Notes under the pieces: model-generated
What the model saw: only the letters and a program-made list of their open reading frames with translations
Databases searched by the model: none
What the model was told of the DNA's origin: nothing
Assembly: GCA_015499995.1 (NCBI GenBank)
Contig: JADNRV010000681.1
Span: 1-17,920, forward strand
DNA length: 17,920 nt
Direction of reading: 5' to 3'
Origin: Flammula alnicola
Taxonomy: Eukaryota; Basidiomycota; Agaricomycetes; Agaricales; Strophariaceae
Position numbers and translations under genes: made by a program
Part shown: piece after piece, positions 1-10,176 of the stretch
Position numbering within the stretch: position 1 is the first letter of the stretch
Layout: each line of letters begins with the position of its first letter

Positions 1-963
1 TCTCGATAGGGCGGTCGGTGACTACTGCTCGGCACACGGGGCAGTTCTTGCGGCGACGGATGAATGCGCCGTGCCTTGCTACAGCGCTATTGAGAATGGC
101 ATCGATTCCGTCGCCCTGGGCTTCCGGTGGGTTGGCATTTGCTCCCCCAGCACCTTCAGGATTCTGGGGGCGGTAAACCAGCGGATGAGGCAACCGTAGC
201 AGGTGGTGTGACCACAAGGCGCGAGAGCGTAAGGCTTGTGCATAAGGTCCAGACATATCTGGCAGGTCAGCGATTGCTGGTGATGAACGAAATGTGTCTG
301 GTGTCGTTCGAGAAGCTGGGGAAAGATGTAAGCTTCAACGTAGGCGGAAACTAAAGAAACGTACCGCGGTCTGAGCAGCTAATTTTTCCTTCAGACGAGC
401 TATCTCCGATGCTTGGTCAGACATAACTGGTGGTCTCGACCCAGATGCCACAGGTTGTGCCGGTTGAATTGGAGGGATGGAAGCGCGTCGGGGAGGAGAC
501 TCTGATTTTGCTTTACCCTTTCCTTTGTCAGACGACTGAAATATAAATTAGTCCATGCCACTAAGCTTAAATGTAGCCACGTACGCTGAGCATTGGTTCG
601 TCCTCTTCCTGCTTCTCCGCGGTGCCATTGACGGTTGGCTCTGACGATTTGCTTTTGATTGGTGAGAAGGTCGCCACGGCCGACCTTGGTTTCGAACTCG
701 CTCTCTCGCGATGCTCTGGACCCGGTATAACGACAGAAGTTCGTCTCTTCTTCTTTTCTTCTTTCTTTTCTTGTCCTTCTCTTTGCCATTCACTGACAAA
801 GGCAATGACTCGCTGTCGACCTTGGCTTTCTTTGCGTCTCTCATGTCTTCGGCCACCTCTGACCCAGACCTCTTTTTCGCGTTCACGGAGTGTATTGAGG
901 TTGTAGGACAGCAGATATCACTGTGCTAGGCCCTGGTGTCGCCTGCCGCGTCGAGACAGGCAT
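1..963 (-). CDS. RING-finger protein (probable E3 ubiquitin ligase), C-terminus off the left edge, frame interrupted
   Basis: Seen: the minus strand encodes CQICLDLMHKPYALAPCGH, then TTCYGC, then after a loop CPVCRAVVTDRPIE near the edge. This is a C3HC4 RING finger, which in this family usually binds a ubiquitin-conjugating enzyme. Upstream lie a charged helix (SEIARLKEKLAAQ, likely coiled coil), a Pro/Ser-rich stretch and a Lys-rich, nuclear-signal-like stretch. Two 49-bp introns are convincing: 536-584 (GTACGT...TTTCAG, branch CTAAT) and 316-364 (GTACGT...CCCCAG); removing the second joins the helix to the RING in frame. The likely start is the ATG at 963 (MPVSTRQATPGPS). The frame must change near 890, again in the purine tract near 745, and a third time near 165 inside the RING loop. 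The third change could be one missing C in a C5 run or a 38-bp intron. It may be a decaying gene or carry homopolymer sequencing errors. Targets are unknown. Confidence 0.7.
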
Positions 964-1166
964 GCTTCAGGTGAATGTCGTGTAACAAGAGAGCAAAATA
1001 TTCATGAGCCCTTGTAAGGGTCAATATTTACGTAATTAATGTTAAGATTATAATGACTTACGTAATTTAAATCTAAAAATAACATCATCCCCCAAGTCTT
1101 TTCAATGTGAAACACGATTGAAACTTCTAGACTGCTGGATTACCGCTGCCCTTCCTTCACATCACA

Positions 1167-1998
1167 ATGTCAAGCCGCTTTTATGACTATTTGACTACGA
1201 ACGAAGCGCCTATCGAACACGAAGCAAGGGAGCTGAAAGCTTTAAGTTCAGACTTACTGGCAGAACTGCAGGAAATAGACCGCAGGCGCATCGTCGCAGC
1301 CTCCATTCACGAACGCGACATTATCGCCCCGGCGCGTCGCATCGCACCTGATACATTGGAGAGATATTTTGGCGTTGTCTACAAATCCGAAGAGGCGCGG
1401 TCCCAGTTCCTTATTCTTCAGAAGCTCCATTACTCACCCGACTCGGAATCTGCAAGTCCTGGCATCCTATCGTACAATCAACCCCGAAACTATGCTCCAA
1501 GCTCTACGTCAATTTTTTTGAATACTATACACATCCAATCTTCATAAAACCCGATTTAAACATGCCAGTCCAGATATGCGCATTCCCTACCTGGAGCGCC
1601 TGCTCAATATTTCAATGACCAATGCCATGTTCTCCGCGAGTGGTACGAACGCATGTGTCCCATGTCGATAACTATCGCTGTCCCAGGAGGCACATAGTCG
1701 CACAAGCCGCTGTGGAAGATCTTGGCTACTCGACTTCATCCTCTCGCGAATTGGGGCCACGAACTCGACACCAGAAGTAGCAACCCTCAGGCGTCTTCAA
1801 CTTTCAGCGCAGTTCGACAGACCCAGACAAGTCGATATTTCTGCAACAGTGGCCGAAGCTTTGCGAGAGACGCCTGAATTAACTCCTGATCTGGTTCTTT
1901 GGTACAGAAAGGACTCACCAGTCTCGCTTTTCGACCCACTTTCGGGGGATAGCAGTGCCTGGACAGAGCCTGGTTATATTACGGCGTTTGATAACTAG
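1167..1998 (+). pseudogene. decayed F-box gene
   Basis: It starts with an intact ATG and about 65 codons typical of basidiomycete F-box proteins: a helical stretch (ELKALSSDLLAELQEIDRRR) and then ARRIAPDTLERYF, the start of the F-box. The frame then shifts near 1360. The next frame carries SSEAPLLLTRLGICKSWHPI, which lines up with SEAPLLLTHVCSVWRSIAF of the intact F-box gene downstream. A third frame gives DQCHVLREWYERMCPMSITI, like the REWLDRSGSLALSVSV segment of the neighbour. The last part (about 1722-1998) is open again, begins LLDFILSRIG and ends with TAG at 1996-1998. At least three frame changes and a length of only about 830 bp, against 1.7 kb for the neighbour, point to a shrunken pseudogene. 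Several unseen introns are the alternative. Confidence 0.7.
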
Positions 1999-2414
1999 TA
2001 ATTGTTACTGGAGGGACGATCGATATAGGGAACGCAAAACGGTCGAGCGATGCTCTCGTACGTCATAAATATAGTACAGCAGAGTGTAATATCACAACAA
2101 AAGTTTTCAATCCCAACTATTTATTCGCTGTCCATTGAACAAGTCCCCAATACTTTCCATGAAACGGACGGAACGACCGGCCCGTTTACTAAGCTGTGAA
2201 GATTGCGGCCCTCCTGTGTCCTGACAGAACCATAACGGCAACGCCCACTAGGTAACTGCTATCTCGGATTTGACGGAGGCACGGTGAGTACTAATAGTAC
2301 TTAACGTTCAACAGTTGAACTTGACGCATCGAGATCTGGACTAACCGCACTTTCTCAAGCAGGAGTCCTGCTGCAGGACCGTTCTCCAGCATAATTCACA
2401 CCGTGGAACATCCC
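1999..2414. other. intergenic, no gene seen
   Basis: Between the F-box relic and the intact F-box gene. No conserved reading frame, RNA gene or repeat was found. It should hold the promoter and 5' leader of the downstream F-box gene, but no TATA box stands out. Confidence 0.5.
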
Positions 2415-4145
2415 ATGTTCTCACAAACAGTCTCTGTCCTATCAACCAACAACCACTCTCCATCCAAAGAGGAGCTCATCGAGATCAGGAGCCTGAGAAC
2501 AGAGCCAATCAAAGAACTCGCCGAAGTTGACTCACTCATTCTCGAAGCTCAAAAGACTTTAGACTCCCTGACCGAGAGGCGCAATGCCCTTCAGAGCTCT
2601 ATTGAGCTCTATGACACCATCCTCTCCCCATTTCGTCGTGTTCCGCATGACGTGTGGCGTGAAATCTTCCCATATTGCCTCTCCACCGACCGCAACCCTA
2701 TCATGAGCTATTCAGAAGCTCCCTTACTCCTAACACATGTTTGCAGTGTCTGGAGGTCTATCGCATTTACGACACCGCAGATATGGACGAACATCCACAT
2801 ACCCATTTTCCAAATATTCCGAGATCCAATATGGGAGGTACCGTCGTACCATCTCGACAACCCCGAAATCCACGAAATCCCTCATAAAGCACAAATGCGT
2901 GCCGAACAAGTCCGCGAATGGCTAGATCGTTCAGGATCCCTTGCATTGTCCGTTTCCGTCTCTAATCCATCAGGAGAAAGCGCAAGTGGAGACTTGCATT
3001 CTACACTACTCGATAATATCGTCAGATTTTCGGACCGTCTCGAAAACTTGGATTTGATGATGATGGCTTCGAACAAACTTTACGATCGATTTATCAAACT
3101 CCCATCATCACAACTCTCGAATCTCAGGGCGCTTAAAGTCTACGCAGTTCCGCCGCGAATTGACCAGGGAAACACAACACAATGGTACGACAGCAGTCTT
3201 TTCGCAGCTCCATCACTTCGGAAACTCTCTATCGGTTACTTACCTGCACCAGGACCTTCGCCTGAGCTCTTCCCGCTCCCTACCAGCTGGAGACAACTCA
3301 GCAGTTTGACCGTTAACAACTCAATTCCTCTCAACTGGGCACGCATTTTTTTGGTCCATTGTCACAACCTCGTGGATTGCTATTTCAAAATCAATGATAA
3401 CCATAATCCGGGGATTGTTCAAGATATAAACGACAACTATTATCAGATTTCTCTCCCACATATGGTCACCATGTCAATCAGTGACGATTGCTTGAACAGC
3501 TCTTCATTTTACAACGCGATGCAGCTCCCGGTACTACGCACCCTGGCATGCTATGATGCAACCGCCACGCTGAGACCAACTATAGAAACGCCACACTTCC
3601 TGCACCTTCTTTCCCGCCTCGAAACCCTGGAAAAACTGGTCATCAACCCACGCGTGTTGAGCAAAAATGCTGCTCTGGAATGCTTTCATTTGACATCGAG
3701 CATAACTCACTTGTGCTTAGGAAGAAACCACGATTACGGATCCCCATTACTGCCCACGAGGACCTCCATTTCTGACGTTATTGAGATGCTCTCAGCACTC
3801 TATCCATCGAAGGACGATCCGACAGAAACCATCATGCTCCTACCCAAGCTAGAGACCTTGGAAGCCTACGGAGTCATCATGTCTGACAAGAAATTTCTCG
3901 ACTTCATCGTAGCCAGGCTGAACCCGACGATACCGGGCGTCAAAAGACTGAAGAAAGCCACCGTCAGATTCCACCGGATGAAGCAAATGGACATATCTCG
4001 TCAGGTCGAGTATCACGCTCGTGCAGTATGTGTTGACTTCAAGTTGGATTTGACGTACATGCAGAAAAATATACAGAAAGGCTTGTCCCCGTCGTTTGGA
4101 TTGCCTATATATACTGCGGGTTCCTCCTACCTTCAGTCGATTTAA
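2415..4145 (+). CDS. F-box protein, 576 aa, intronless
   Basis: The frame is open over 1.7 kb and ends TAA. The ATG at 2415 is used; the frame extends 12 nt upstream only to a GTG. Residues about 20-65 form a charged helical segment (EIRSLRTEPIKELAEVDS...), probably coiled coil. Residues about 68-125 are an F-box-like domain: SPFRRVPHDVWREIFPYCLS, then SEAPLLLTHVCSVWRSIAF and the TPQIWTNI motif. The remaining 450 residues have scattered leucine-rich stretches (LSNLRALKV, SLRKLSIGYL, LETLEKLVI), as expected of the degenerate LRR-like C-terminus of these proteins. By family knowledge, the F-box would bind Skp1 in an SCF ubiquitin ligase and the C-terminus would choose the substrate. Such genes are expanded and fast-evolving in Agaricomycetes; the relic just upstream looks like a paralogue. 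The family call is firm; the substrate is unknown. Confidence 0.9.
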   Translation: MFSQTVSVLSTNNHSPSKEELIEIRSLRTEPIKELAEVDSLILEAQKTLDSLTERRNALQSSIELYDTILSPFRRVPHDVWREIFPYCLSTDRNPIMSYSEAPLLLTHVCSVWRSIAFTTPQIWTNIHIPIFQIFRDPIWEVPSYHLDNPEIHEIPHKAQMRAEQVREWLDRSGSLALSVSVSNPSGESASGDLHSTLLDNIVRFSDRLENLDLMMMASNKLYDRFIKLPSSQLSNLRALKVYAVPPRIDQGNTTQWYDSSLFAAPSLRKLSIGYLPAPGPSPELFPLPTSWRQLSSLTVNNSIPLNWARIFLVHCHNLVDCYFKINDNHNPGIVQDINDNYYQISLPHMVTMSISDDCLNSSSFYNAMQLPVLRTLACYDATATLRPTIETPHFLHLLSRLETLEKLVINPRVLSKNAALECFHLTSSITHLCLGRNHDYGSPLLPTRTSISDVIEMLSALYPSKDDPTETIMLLPKLETLEAYGVIMSDKKFLDFIVARLNPTIPGVKRLKKATVRFHRMKQMDISRQVEYHARAVCVDFKLDLTYMQKNIQKGLSPSFGLPIYTAGSSYLQSI

Positions 4146-4549
4146 CGTTTATTTCGATAATTAAGTACTGCTTCTGCATCACTCAACCTCTCTAACCATA
4201 GCACTAGTAGTCCCCGATCTCATGACAGTCAAACGTCGACATTGGAGCTAAGTAATGTATGTTCATTGCCAGCCACCTTCTTTCGGTTAGGATAGAAATG
4301 GGGACGATGGTGCCGCACATATTTCGACGGAGTTCTGCAACGCTAGCACCGATAAACTATTGATTTCATACAACCAAGGTTTAGACAGACGCAAATATCT
4401 CAAATGCGTGGATCAACAAGAAATGTGGCGCTCACCGAGGTATAGTCAAGTACGCGTTCAGTGATAGTTAAATCGTTAGCAGTGGTAGTGCCGAGCACAC
4501 GAGCAATCCACTGCCAGCTTGGGGTACAGCCTGGAACAGCCTTCCCCGC

Positions 4550-4690
4550 AGGCTCCTAAAACCAGCCTCTCGTTCGAGAATCCGAGTCCTCTTTTGAAGT
4601 TTATAGACAGTAGATACAATGTTATCTAATCAACATTGTATCTACTGTCTACATATAAAGAGGATTCTCGAACGCTGGTTTTAGGAGCCT
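4550..4690. repeat. MITE-like hairpin element with long terminal inverted repeats
   Basis: The ends are perfect inverted repeats: AGGCTCCTAAAACCAGC at 4550-4566 and its complement at 4674-4690. The pairing resumes with CGTTCGAGAATCC (4571-4583 against 4662-4674). It closes with a perfect 19-bp stem (4605-4623 against 4632-4650) around an 8-nt loop. The left arm carries small insertions, so the fold has bulges. Just outside lie GCCTTCCCCGC (4539-4549) and GCCTTCCCGC (4691-4700), a near-duplicate of 10-11 bp that could be a target-site duplication. Small size, no coding capacity, long inverted repeats and a 10-bp-class duplication fit a Mutator-type MITE. The inverted repeat can be extended 2 bp outward, so the exact ends are uncertain. 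Confidence 0.65.
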
Positions 4691-5042
4691 GCCTTCCCGC
4701 GGACCGACGGACTTCTTCATGATGCGCCACACAGTCGGGCAACCGTCAACGTCTGATATTTTGAGCCGTGATGCCCTTCTTCCCGAGTCCCGGCTCCGTC
4801 GCAAGGGGTCCATTCTAAATCCGCCACGTTTTTATTTCCGTGTAAAATTCTGGCCGGCGCCTGAATGTGAAGTCGAGGGTATTAGGATAAGTAATATATC
4901 CCGCTGCGTCAGTGCGACGACCAGTGACCACCATCTCGCAAGACACTGCGGTAAGTGCCTTGAGAGCCTAGAGGGAGCGTCCTACAGTAAGATTTTTCAG
5001 TCTTCTAATCATAGCCTATTTACAGTCCATACATATAAGCTT

Positions 5043-5168
5043 ACATCGATATCACCGTGGGCGCCGAATCGATCATGATCGGTCGATGTATATGCAAGAT
5101 TGGGTTTGAAGGGTCTGAGGCGGCGTTGAAGCGAACTCGGGGAGAATTTCTCTCAACGATATCGATGT
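5043..5168. repeat. short inverted repeat pair
   Basis: ACATCGATATC at 5043-5053 has its exact complement at 5158-5168, 104 bp apart. A 12-bp palindrome, CGATCATGATCG (5070-5081), lies inside. It may be a remnant of a small element or chance; no target duplication is visible. Confidence 0.35.
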
Positions 5169-5945
5169 AGATAGAGATTCCTCGTCTCTGGGGTCTAGTA
5201 AATAGGTGTCCCATCGAATTTCGAGAGGCTAGAAGTACACAGAATTTCAACAATTTATCTGGACGTCGGAGAAACTTTAAATACATACGATGCCTGGGAA
5301 CAGGCATCACGCCGTTCTAATAATCGTACAGCCTCCGGGGCCTCCCACCTTGATCTGAAGCTAATTCCTGAATCGCAGTCAGGCTGCAGGACCCAGGTTC
5401 AAGCAGGTTCACCGTGAAACCCTTCGCTTGGCATGAGATGTAGGGGAGCACAATTCCAGAACCCAGCTGAAAAAATCATATGTCCGATGTCGGCAAGGCA
5501 TCCTGCGGCTGCTGGCTGGCTGCTGTACCATCACGGACCCATGCTTTGAATGCTCACAGGCATTTATCAAGTGTGTAAATATATTTAGTATCCCGACATA
5601 CACGGTATGTCAGGAGAATAATGAAGGCGAGTAGAAGAGTATGCATTTCAGCAGATAAGTAGACAGTTGTCTCCGGTGTGGCACGACCGAGAACTTGAAG
5701 GGTGGGTGGCTTGCAGAAAAGGGCCGTGGCTGACCGATAAATCATCGTGGCCGTGAATCGCGTTATTTGGACAGCAGCCTCAGGCACAAATTGAGACGGA
5801 AGTAAAATACATAAGAGCCGGGCTCGATATCAATAGCGATATTGTCCTCCCCGACTCATTTTGTACTACCCTTCAGTCAGCAAGACAGAAAAGCCTACGG
5901 CGCCCAACTCGCCTTTTGTTTTTCGCTGTTCTCGCCAGAGCGCAA

Positions 5946-7996
5946 ATGTATGCACCGACATCACCACCCTCTTTCATTTCTGTATCCCCATCTGACAGCA
6001 CTTCGCAACGCGTGACACTGTCGACATCCTTCGCCGACGGCGCTCAACATGCCGGCACTCCGCTCATTTCTCCCCATTATCTTCCCCCCTGGGCATCAGC
6101 GTCCTCTGGCTACACCGAGAAGGAGCTCTCAACGAATGCCCCAGCAACCCCTCCACCGAAATCTCGTTCGGTGACTCCTCGCCTCATGGATCAGTCTTCG
6201 TTCTTTTCGCCCAATTACGAGAAGGAGAATGAGGTTCCTGGCGTTAGAAACGCGCGGCTCGGAGGCCCACCTACGAAATTAGTCGAAGGCGAGGGGGGTG
6301 AAACCAGTCGCGTTGTTCGTGGAAGAATACTCAGAGTCAATACTCTCCATCAACGGGTATACCACAACCAATATGACCTTTCGCCTCTACCTTACCCGCC
6401 CATCGGCTTCTCGCCCCATTTCGAACCCTCATCGATATCAGACGTAATTCTCGAGAAAGAGAGTCTACCTCTCATTTTGCCTCCCATCGATTCCCCCTCG
6501 AAAACCAGATTCCAGCACAACTCTTCAAGTAATCGCCTAAAGAATCTCTTTCCAAATTTTCCGATGCACCGAATCCTTTCCCTCCCGGACTCTTCCCTCG
6601 CCTGGCTGGCGCTGTATTTCATTCTCAACCTCTCTCTGACCTTGTACAACAAATCTGTTCTCATCCACTTCCCATTCCCATACACGCTGACCGCCCTACA
6701 TGCCCTATGCGGGACTATCGGCACGTTCGTCCTGCTACGACTGGATGCAGGTACCACATGGCCAAGCGCCCGCGCGTCTTCAGCGGTATCATCATTTCAT
6801 CAAAGTCCGATGCCAAACTTAAACGGCCGGGAGCTGGTTGTAGTATTTCTGTTCAGTATCTTGTACACCATCAATATCGTGGTCAGCAACGCCTCTCTGC
6901 GGCTTGTCACTGTTCCCGTGAGCGCCTTTGCCACTTATATGCGTTCTACTAAAAATACTTACAATGCCGTGCGTTATCTTTGACAGTTTCATCAAGTCGT
7001 CCGTGCATCGACTCCATTCTTCACAATCACGTTCGCGGCGATGCTCCTCGGAAGACGATGTAGCAAACGGAAATTGCTGTCTCTCATACCTGTTGTTGTT
7101 GGAGTGGGATTCGCGTGAGTTTTGGCCAGTCTTGACTATCCGTTATCGGTTTCTGATTTTTCTCCGCACGCTAGGACATATGGAGATTATTATTTTACTG
7201 CGTTTGGGTTCTTCCTCACACTCCTTGGGACCCTGCTGGCCGCATTGAAAACGATCCTAACCAATGTCATACTAGTGAAGCCGACGGCCTCTGAGCTCCC
7301 AACCTCAGCGTCACAACCAAGCTTTACACTTCTGGAGGAGCCGGGAAACACCCAATCGTCCTTTCCGCCATCCTTTTTTTCCTCCTTGGTGGCCCTTACT
7401 ATCAGCCGCATTTTCCCTCCCTCGCCTTCATCCTCACCAGCCTATCCCATCAAATCCCTCTCGAATCCGCCTCCGCTGCCGTCCCTTGCCCTGCCGAAGT
7501 TGTCATTAAGCCCAATACACCTCCTGTACCTCCTCTCGCCGCTCGCATTTATTCAAACGACCCTTCTAGCTCATTTTACGGGCGAGCTGGATCGCGTACG
7601 ATGGCACCTTTTCAATGTTGATGCAAACGGGCGCATGTGGCTCCTCCTCAACGGCGTCCTGGCGTTCTTCCTCAACGTGGTCAGCTTTAACGCGAATCGG
7701 CGCGTCGGGCCTCTCGGGATGAGCGTGGCTGGTGAGTCTGACTTTAATTGCCTATTTTTTTTCTTCTTCAATTTGTTAAGATCGAGGGATGCTGATTGTG
7801 ATTGTGATTTTTCTGCGATTGCCGCGCTCTAGCCAACGTCAAACAGGTCCTCACGATCTTGTGCGCCGTTGTCATTTTCGACTTGATGATCACGCCTGCT
7901 AATGGGCTCGGCATTGCGCTGACGTTGTTGGGCGGCGCTTTGTACGCCGCTGTGGAGCTAAGGGAGAAGGAGGAGAGGAAGAGCCGCGTCGGATGA
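5946..7996 (+). CDS. TPT-family (DUF250/EamA-like) nucleotide-sugar or triose-phosphate transporter
   Basis: Four exons give 606 residues. Introns: 6918-6986 (GTGAGC...GACAG), 7115-7174 (GTGAGT...CTAG) and 7732-7832 (GTGAGT...CTAG). Splicing the first restores the family motif LVTVPFHQVVRASTPFFTI. Residues 1 to about 215 are low-complexity, Ser/Pro-rich and probably cytosolic. Membrane segments follow: LALYFILNLSLTLYNKSVL, YTLTALHALCGTIGTFVLL, VVVFLFSILYTINIVVSNAS, GYGD-like ATYGDYYFTAFGFFLTLL, LLNGVLAFFLNVVSF and VKQVLTILCAVVIFD. A Pro/Ser-rich insert of about 70 residues (roughly 405-478) separates two membrane segments. The family exchanges sugar phosphates or nucleotide sugars across Golgi, ER or related membranes; the substrate cannot be read here. 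The ATG at 5946 is the first in frame; the open frame before it lacks ATG. Family call is strong. Confidence 0.9.
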
Positions 7997-8501
7997 AATG
8001 CGCGATGCTGCCCTGTTCGCCTGCTTACTGGTATCAGTATGACATTCATCCATCCATCTGTGTATGTACATTTGCGTTTCTCGGTAGACCACAACCCCGC
8101 TCGTACACTACTTATGCTCCGACTGCGGTTATTTATAGAATTTGTACTTGCCTGAGGCTGCTTCTGTACCGGCATCCTCACTCGGGGTTTCCTGTAGCCC
8201 ATACCTCCCTACATACCATACATACGTATATACACACTGTAACTACTATACAAGCGAATGCTTCTGCTCAATGAAACCATATACTGCACACTCTTAAGTA
8301 TACCGAACTATACTCGAGTATAAGTTTATATCCGTAATCCGCCTCGTCTAACTGTGAGCCCGAGCGAATGCTCCCTGAAATCATTGAAATGAGGCGACTC
8401 CGAGTTAGACAAAGTGTCGACTTTAGTCGGCTTTTCGGTGACATCTCAATTTTTTTCAACGTCACATTCAATGATCCTACTCTGGCGCTCCGTACGATCC
8501 T

Positions 8502-8577
8502 TATAGCCAAGCGCTCGATCGTGGTATTTTTAGCGCCGTTTCCGAGTTGGGACGCGGAAACTGTTAGACGGACCAGC
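8502..8577. repeat. partial copy (C) of the dispersed repeat
   Basis: TTTCCGAGTTGGGAC at about 8539-8553 is identical to the same words in copy B (near 14446). It is followed in both by GGAA, GTTA.ACGGA and, more loosely, by similar words. The preceding AGC.AAGCGCTC also matches. Only the right half of the repeat is present and it has diverged. Confidence 0.5.
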
Positions 8578-8678
8578 ATAACTCCAGCCTCCTGAGCTAG
8601 CTGCTACTTTGATATTGGTGTAGGGACGGTTGACGTTGACTAGCAGCTGCTTTAACTAGTCTCATTTACAGACCTTAC

Positions 8679-8685
8679 TATATAA
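8679..8685 (+). promoter_or_regulatory. TATA box of the ML-domain gene
   Basis: TATATAA lies 70 bp before the ATG at 8755, a normal spacing for a fungal core promoter with a short leader. Confidence 0.5.
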
Positions 8686-8754
8686 TGGATGACAATGGAT
8701 CTATAAGCTTTAACTCAGACCACCACCATCCTGCGTAGAGCCTCAACAGTCCCA

Positions 8755-9461
8755 ATGCGTCTTTTTACTTTTTTCATCGCAGGACTTGGCCTTGCAGCTT
8801 GTTCTTTCGCCCTGAAGACCCTATCTGGCCCTATCAGCACAATGCAGAAATGGAGCTACAAAGATTGTGGTTCGTGGCTGCGCTGCTTATATCATATCCT
8901 TGTAGACAGAGTTTATTACCAGGCTCGCCTAGTGATCCTCTCCAAATTAATTCTATTAAAATCTTTCCAGACCCTCCTAATCCTGGTGAGGACTTGACCA
9001 TCACGATTATGGGCGATGTCACAGAAGTGATAGAGGTGCGTTCATTCGGACAGATCTATTCGAATTTCTAAAAAGCATAGTACATCAGGAAGGAGCACAC
9101 GCAGACGTCACGGTGAAGCTTGGATTGATAAAGCTTCTCAGGGAAATATTTGATGTTTGTGAGGAAGCGTACGTAAATTTAAATATTATATATAACCCTC
9201 TAATAATAAAATGCGTGCTGTAGTCGTGATGCCAATGCATCGGTCCAGTGTCCTGTCCAAACGGGATCTTACATTATTGAGCAGACCGTCGCCCTTCCCA
9301 AAGAAATACCCCAAGGTAAACTCCTATCGCACCATTCGTTTTGACGCTCTCTTATGTAGTTTTCTTCTTTGATAGCCAAGTTCACTTTGAATGTTCGCGG
9401 CTATACCGTCGACGACGACGACTTGTTCTGCCTGGACTTCCAAGTGGACTTTATGATTTGA
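8755..9461 (+). CDS. ML-domain (NPC2-like) phosphatidylglycerol/phosphatidylinositol transfer protein
   Basis: Five exons encode 161 residues. Introns: 8870-8922, 9036-9088, 9169-9223 and 9316-9375; all are 53-60 bp with GT...AG ends and all junctions are in frame. Residues 1-19 are a signal peptide. The mature part has the fungal ML landmarks in order: MQKWSYKDCGS, NSIKIFPDPPNPGEDLTI, EEGAHADVTVKLGLIKLL, FDVCEEA, SVQCPV, LPKEIPQAKFTLNVRGYT, and a final DDDDLFCLDFQVDFMI. Cys38, 100, 112 and 152 are the likely disulfide partners. Length and ending match fungal PG/PI transfer proteins, small beta-sandwich proteins that carry single phospholipids or sterols in the secretory pathway, vacuole or outside the cell. 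The ligand is inferred from the family only. The gene appears intact. Confidence 0.93.
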
Positions 9462-9864
9462 GCATCCTATCCTCATCTTTGGAGAAGAAACTGTTCAAAC
9501 ACATCAGTGTTTATGCTACTCCTTGTTTTGGCATGCGACAGGAGCATTATACATATTTCTTGAGTCTATTTTTTATGGGTCACCGTGTCATATTTTCACA
9601 AGCGCTATGATCTAGTCGTATACGAGTAGCTACTAATACCATCATGATATATACCGACCTCGATCAATATCCATATCTTATCTCTGACTGCAATCCCAGT
9701 TCATCGAAGGATAATAGACAATGCTCGTCAATGCCATACCGGAAGCGACCAGTGAATTTGGTCAAGTCCGAACAAGGTGATCTATCCAAACTCGTCAGGG
9801 AAATCGCCGGGCTTGTCCATGAGGTGTCAGGAAGACAATTAAAAAATTTCCGGATCTGACTAGA
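9462..9864. other. intergenic, no gene seen
   Basis: 3' flank of the ML-domain gene up to the first copy of the dispersed repeat. A 43-codon open stretch with an ATG (about 9730-9859, containing GDLSKLVREIAGLVHEVSGR) looks protein-like. It is too short and isolated to call, and may be debris. Confidence 0.4.
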
Positions 9865-10137
9865 ACAGTAAGATGAGCCAGGGGGAAGTCCCAGCGTACA
9901 CGTTCCGCTGGGGAGTAGAAATTACCGTGACGCTCATAAACAATTTTACAGTTCGTCTACGTCTGCTGAGTGCATGTTTCTTGCTGATGCCCGCCATGAA
10001 GACGTCGAGACTGGCGATGCTCTTCCCGACTATGTATCTAACAGCCAAGCGCTCATCAAGCGCTAACTTGCCGGACTGAAGCATTTTTGCTGTTTTGGAA
10101 GCGTTGGACGGATCAGCAGGAGTTCCCACGGGTCCAA
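9865..10137. repeat. dispersed repeat, copy A
   Basis: It aligns along its length with 14209-14502 in the same direction. Shared words include ACAGTAAGATGAGCC, GGGGAAGTCCCAGCGTACA, CGTCTA.GTCTGCTGAGTGCA, GATGCTCTTCCC, AAGCGCTCATCAAGCGCT and AGTTCCCACGGG. Copy B has about 17 extra bases in the middle and a few other indels. Both strands carry short open stretches (plus: MS.GEVPAY.FRWG; minus: YAGTSP.LILL), but stops and indels leave no conserved protein. No terminal inverted repeats or target duplication were found, so the class is open: fragment of a larger transposon, solo LTR or non-autonomous element. Confidence 0.7.
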
Positions 10138-10176
10138 CCCGCCCCTCCACGGGTTCTCCGTCCCACGGGCCACACG

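Larger units (their letters stand above)
4146..5945. other. gene-poor intergenic region with a hairpin element
   Basis: No recognised gene in 1.8 kb. It contains the hairpin element at 4550-4690 and an 11-bp inverted repeat near 5.1 kb, entered separately. Several open stretches exist (for example 4719-5078, which contains a GTAAGT near 4951), but none gives a protein I recognise, and those opening on the minus strand lack a sensible ATG. The last 150 bp should include the promoter of the transporter gene. Confidence 0.5.
7997..8754. other. intergenic, with a fragment of the dispersed repeat
   Basis: 3' flank of the transporter and 5' flank of the lipid-transfer gene. It contains a short diverged match to the dispersed repeat (8502-8577, separate entry) and the TATA box of the downstream gene. 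The open frames on either strand are not convincing; the longest minus one (8268-8579) lies over the repeat fragment. Confidence 0.5.

Noticed and set aside
400..789. Minus-strand 129-codon frame rich in Lys/Arg
   Set aside because: It crosses a clear intron (536-584) in a frame that does not encode the RING gene.
4571..4590. T-arm-like sequence CGTTCGAGAATCCG suggesting a tRNA
   Set aside because: No acceptor stem, D-arm or anticodon arm at the right spacing; it belongs to the hairpin element.
4719..5078. 119-codon open frame starting with two Met codons
   Set aside because: No recognisable domain, no supporting context, and an internal GTAAGT that does not join to a convincing exon. Probably chance.
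5041..5310. Minus-strand open frame of 89 codons
   Set aside because: Overlaps the previous frame and the palindromic stretch; its peptide shows no family features.
5554..5787. Minus-strand open frame of 77 codons
   Set aside because: Begins with GTG rather than ATG and resembles no protein I know.
6392..6757. Antisense open frame over the transporter's first exon
   Set aside because: Shadow of a well-supported gene on the other strand.
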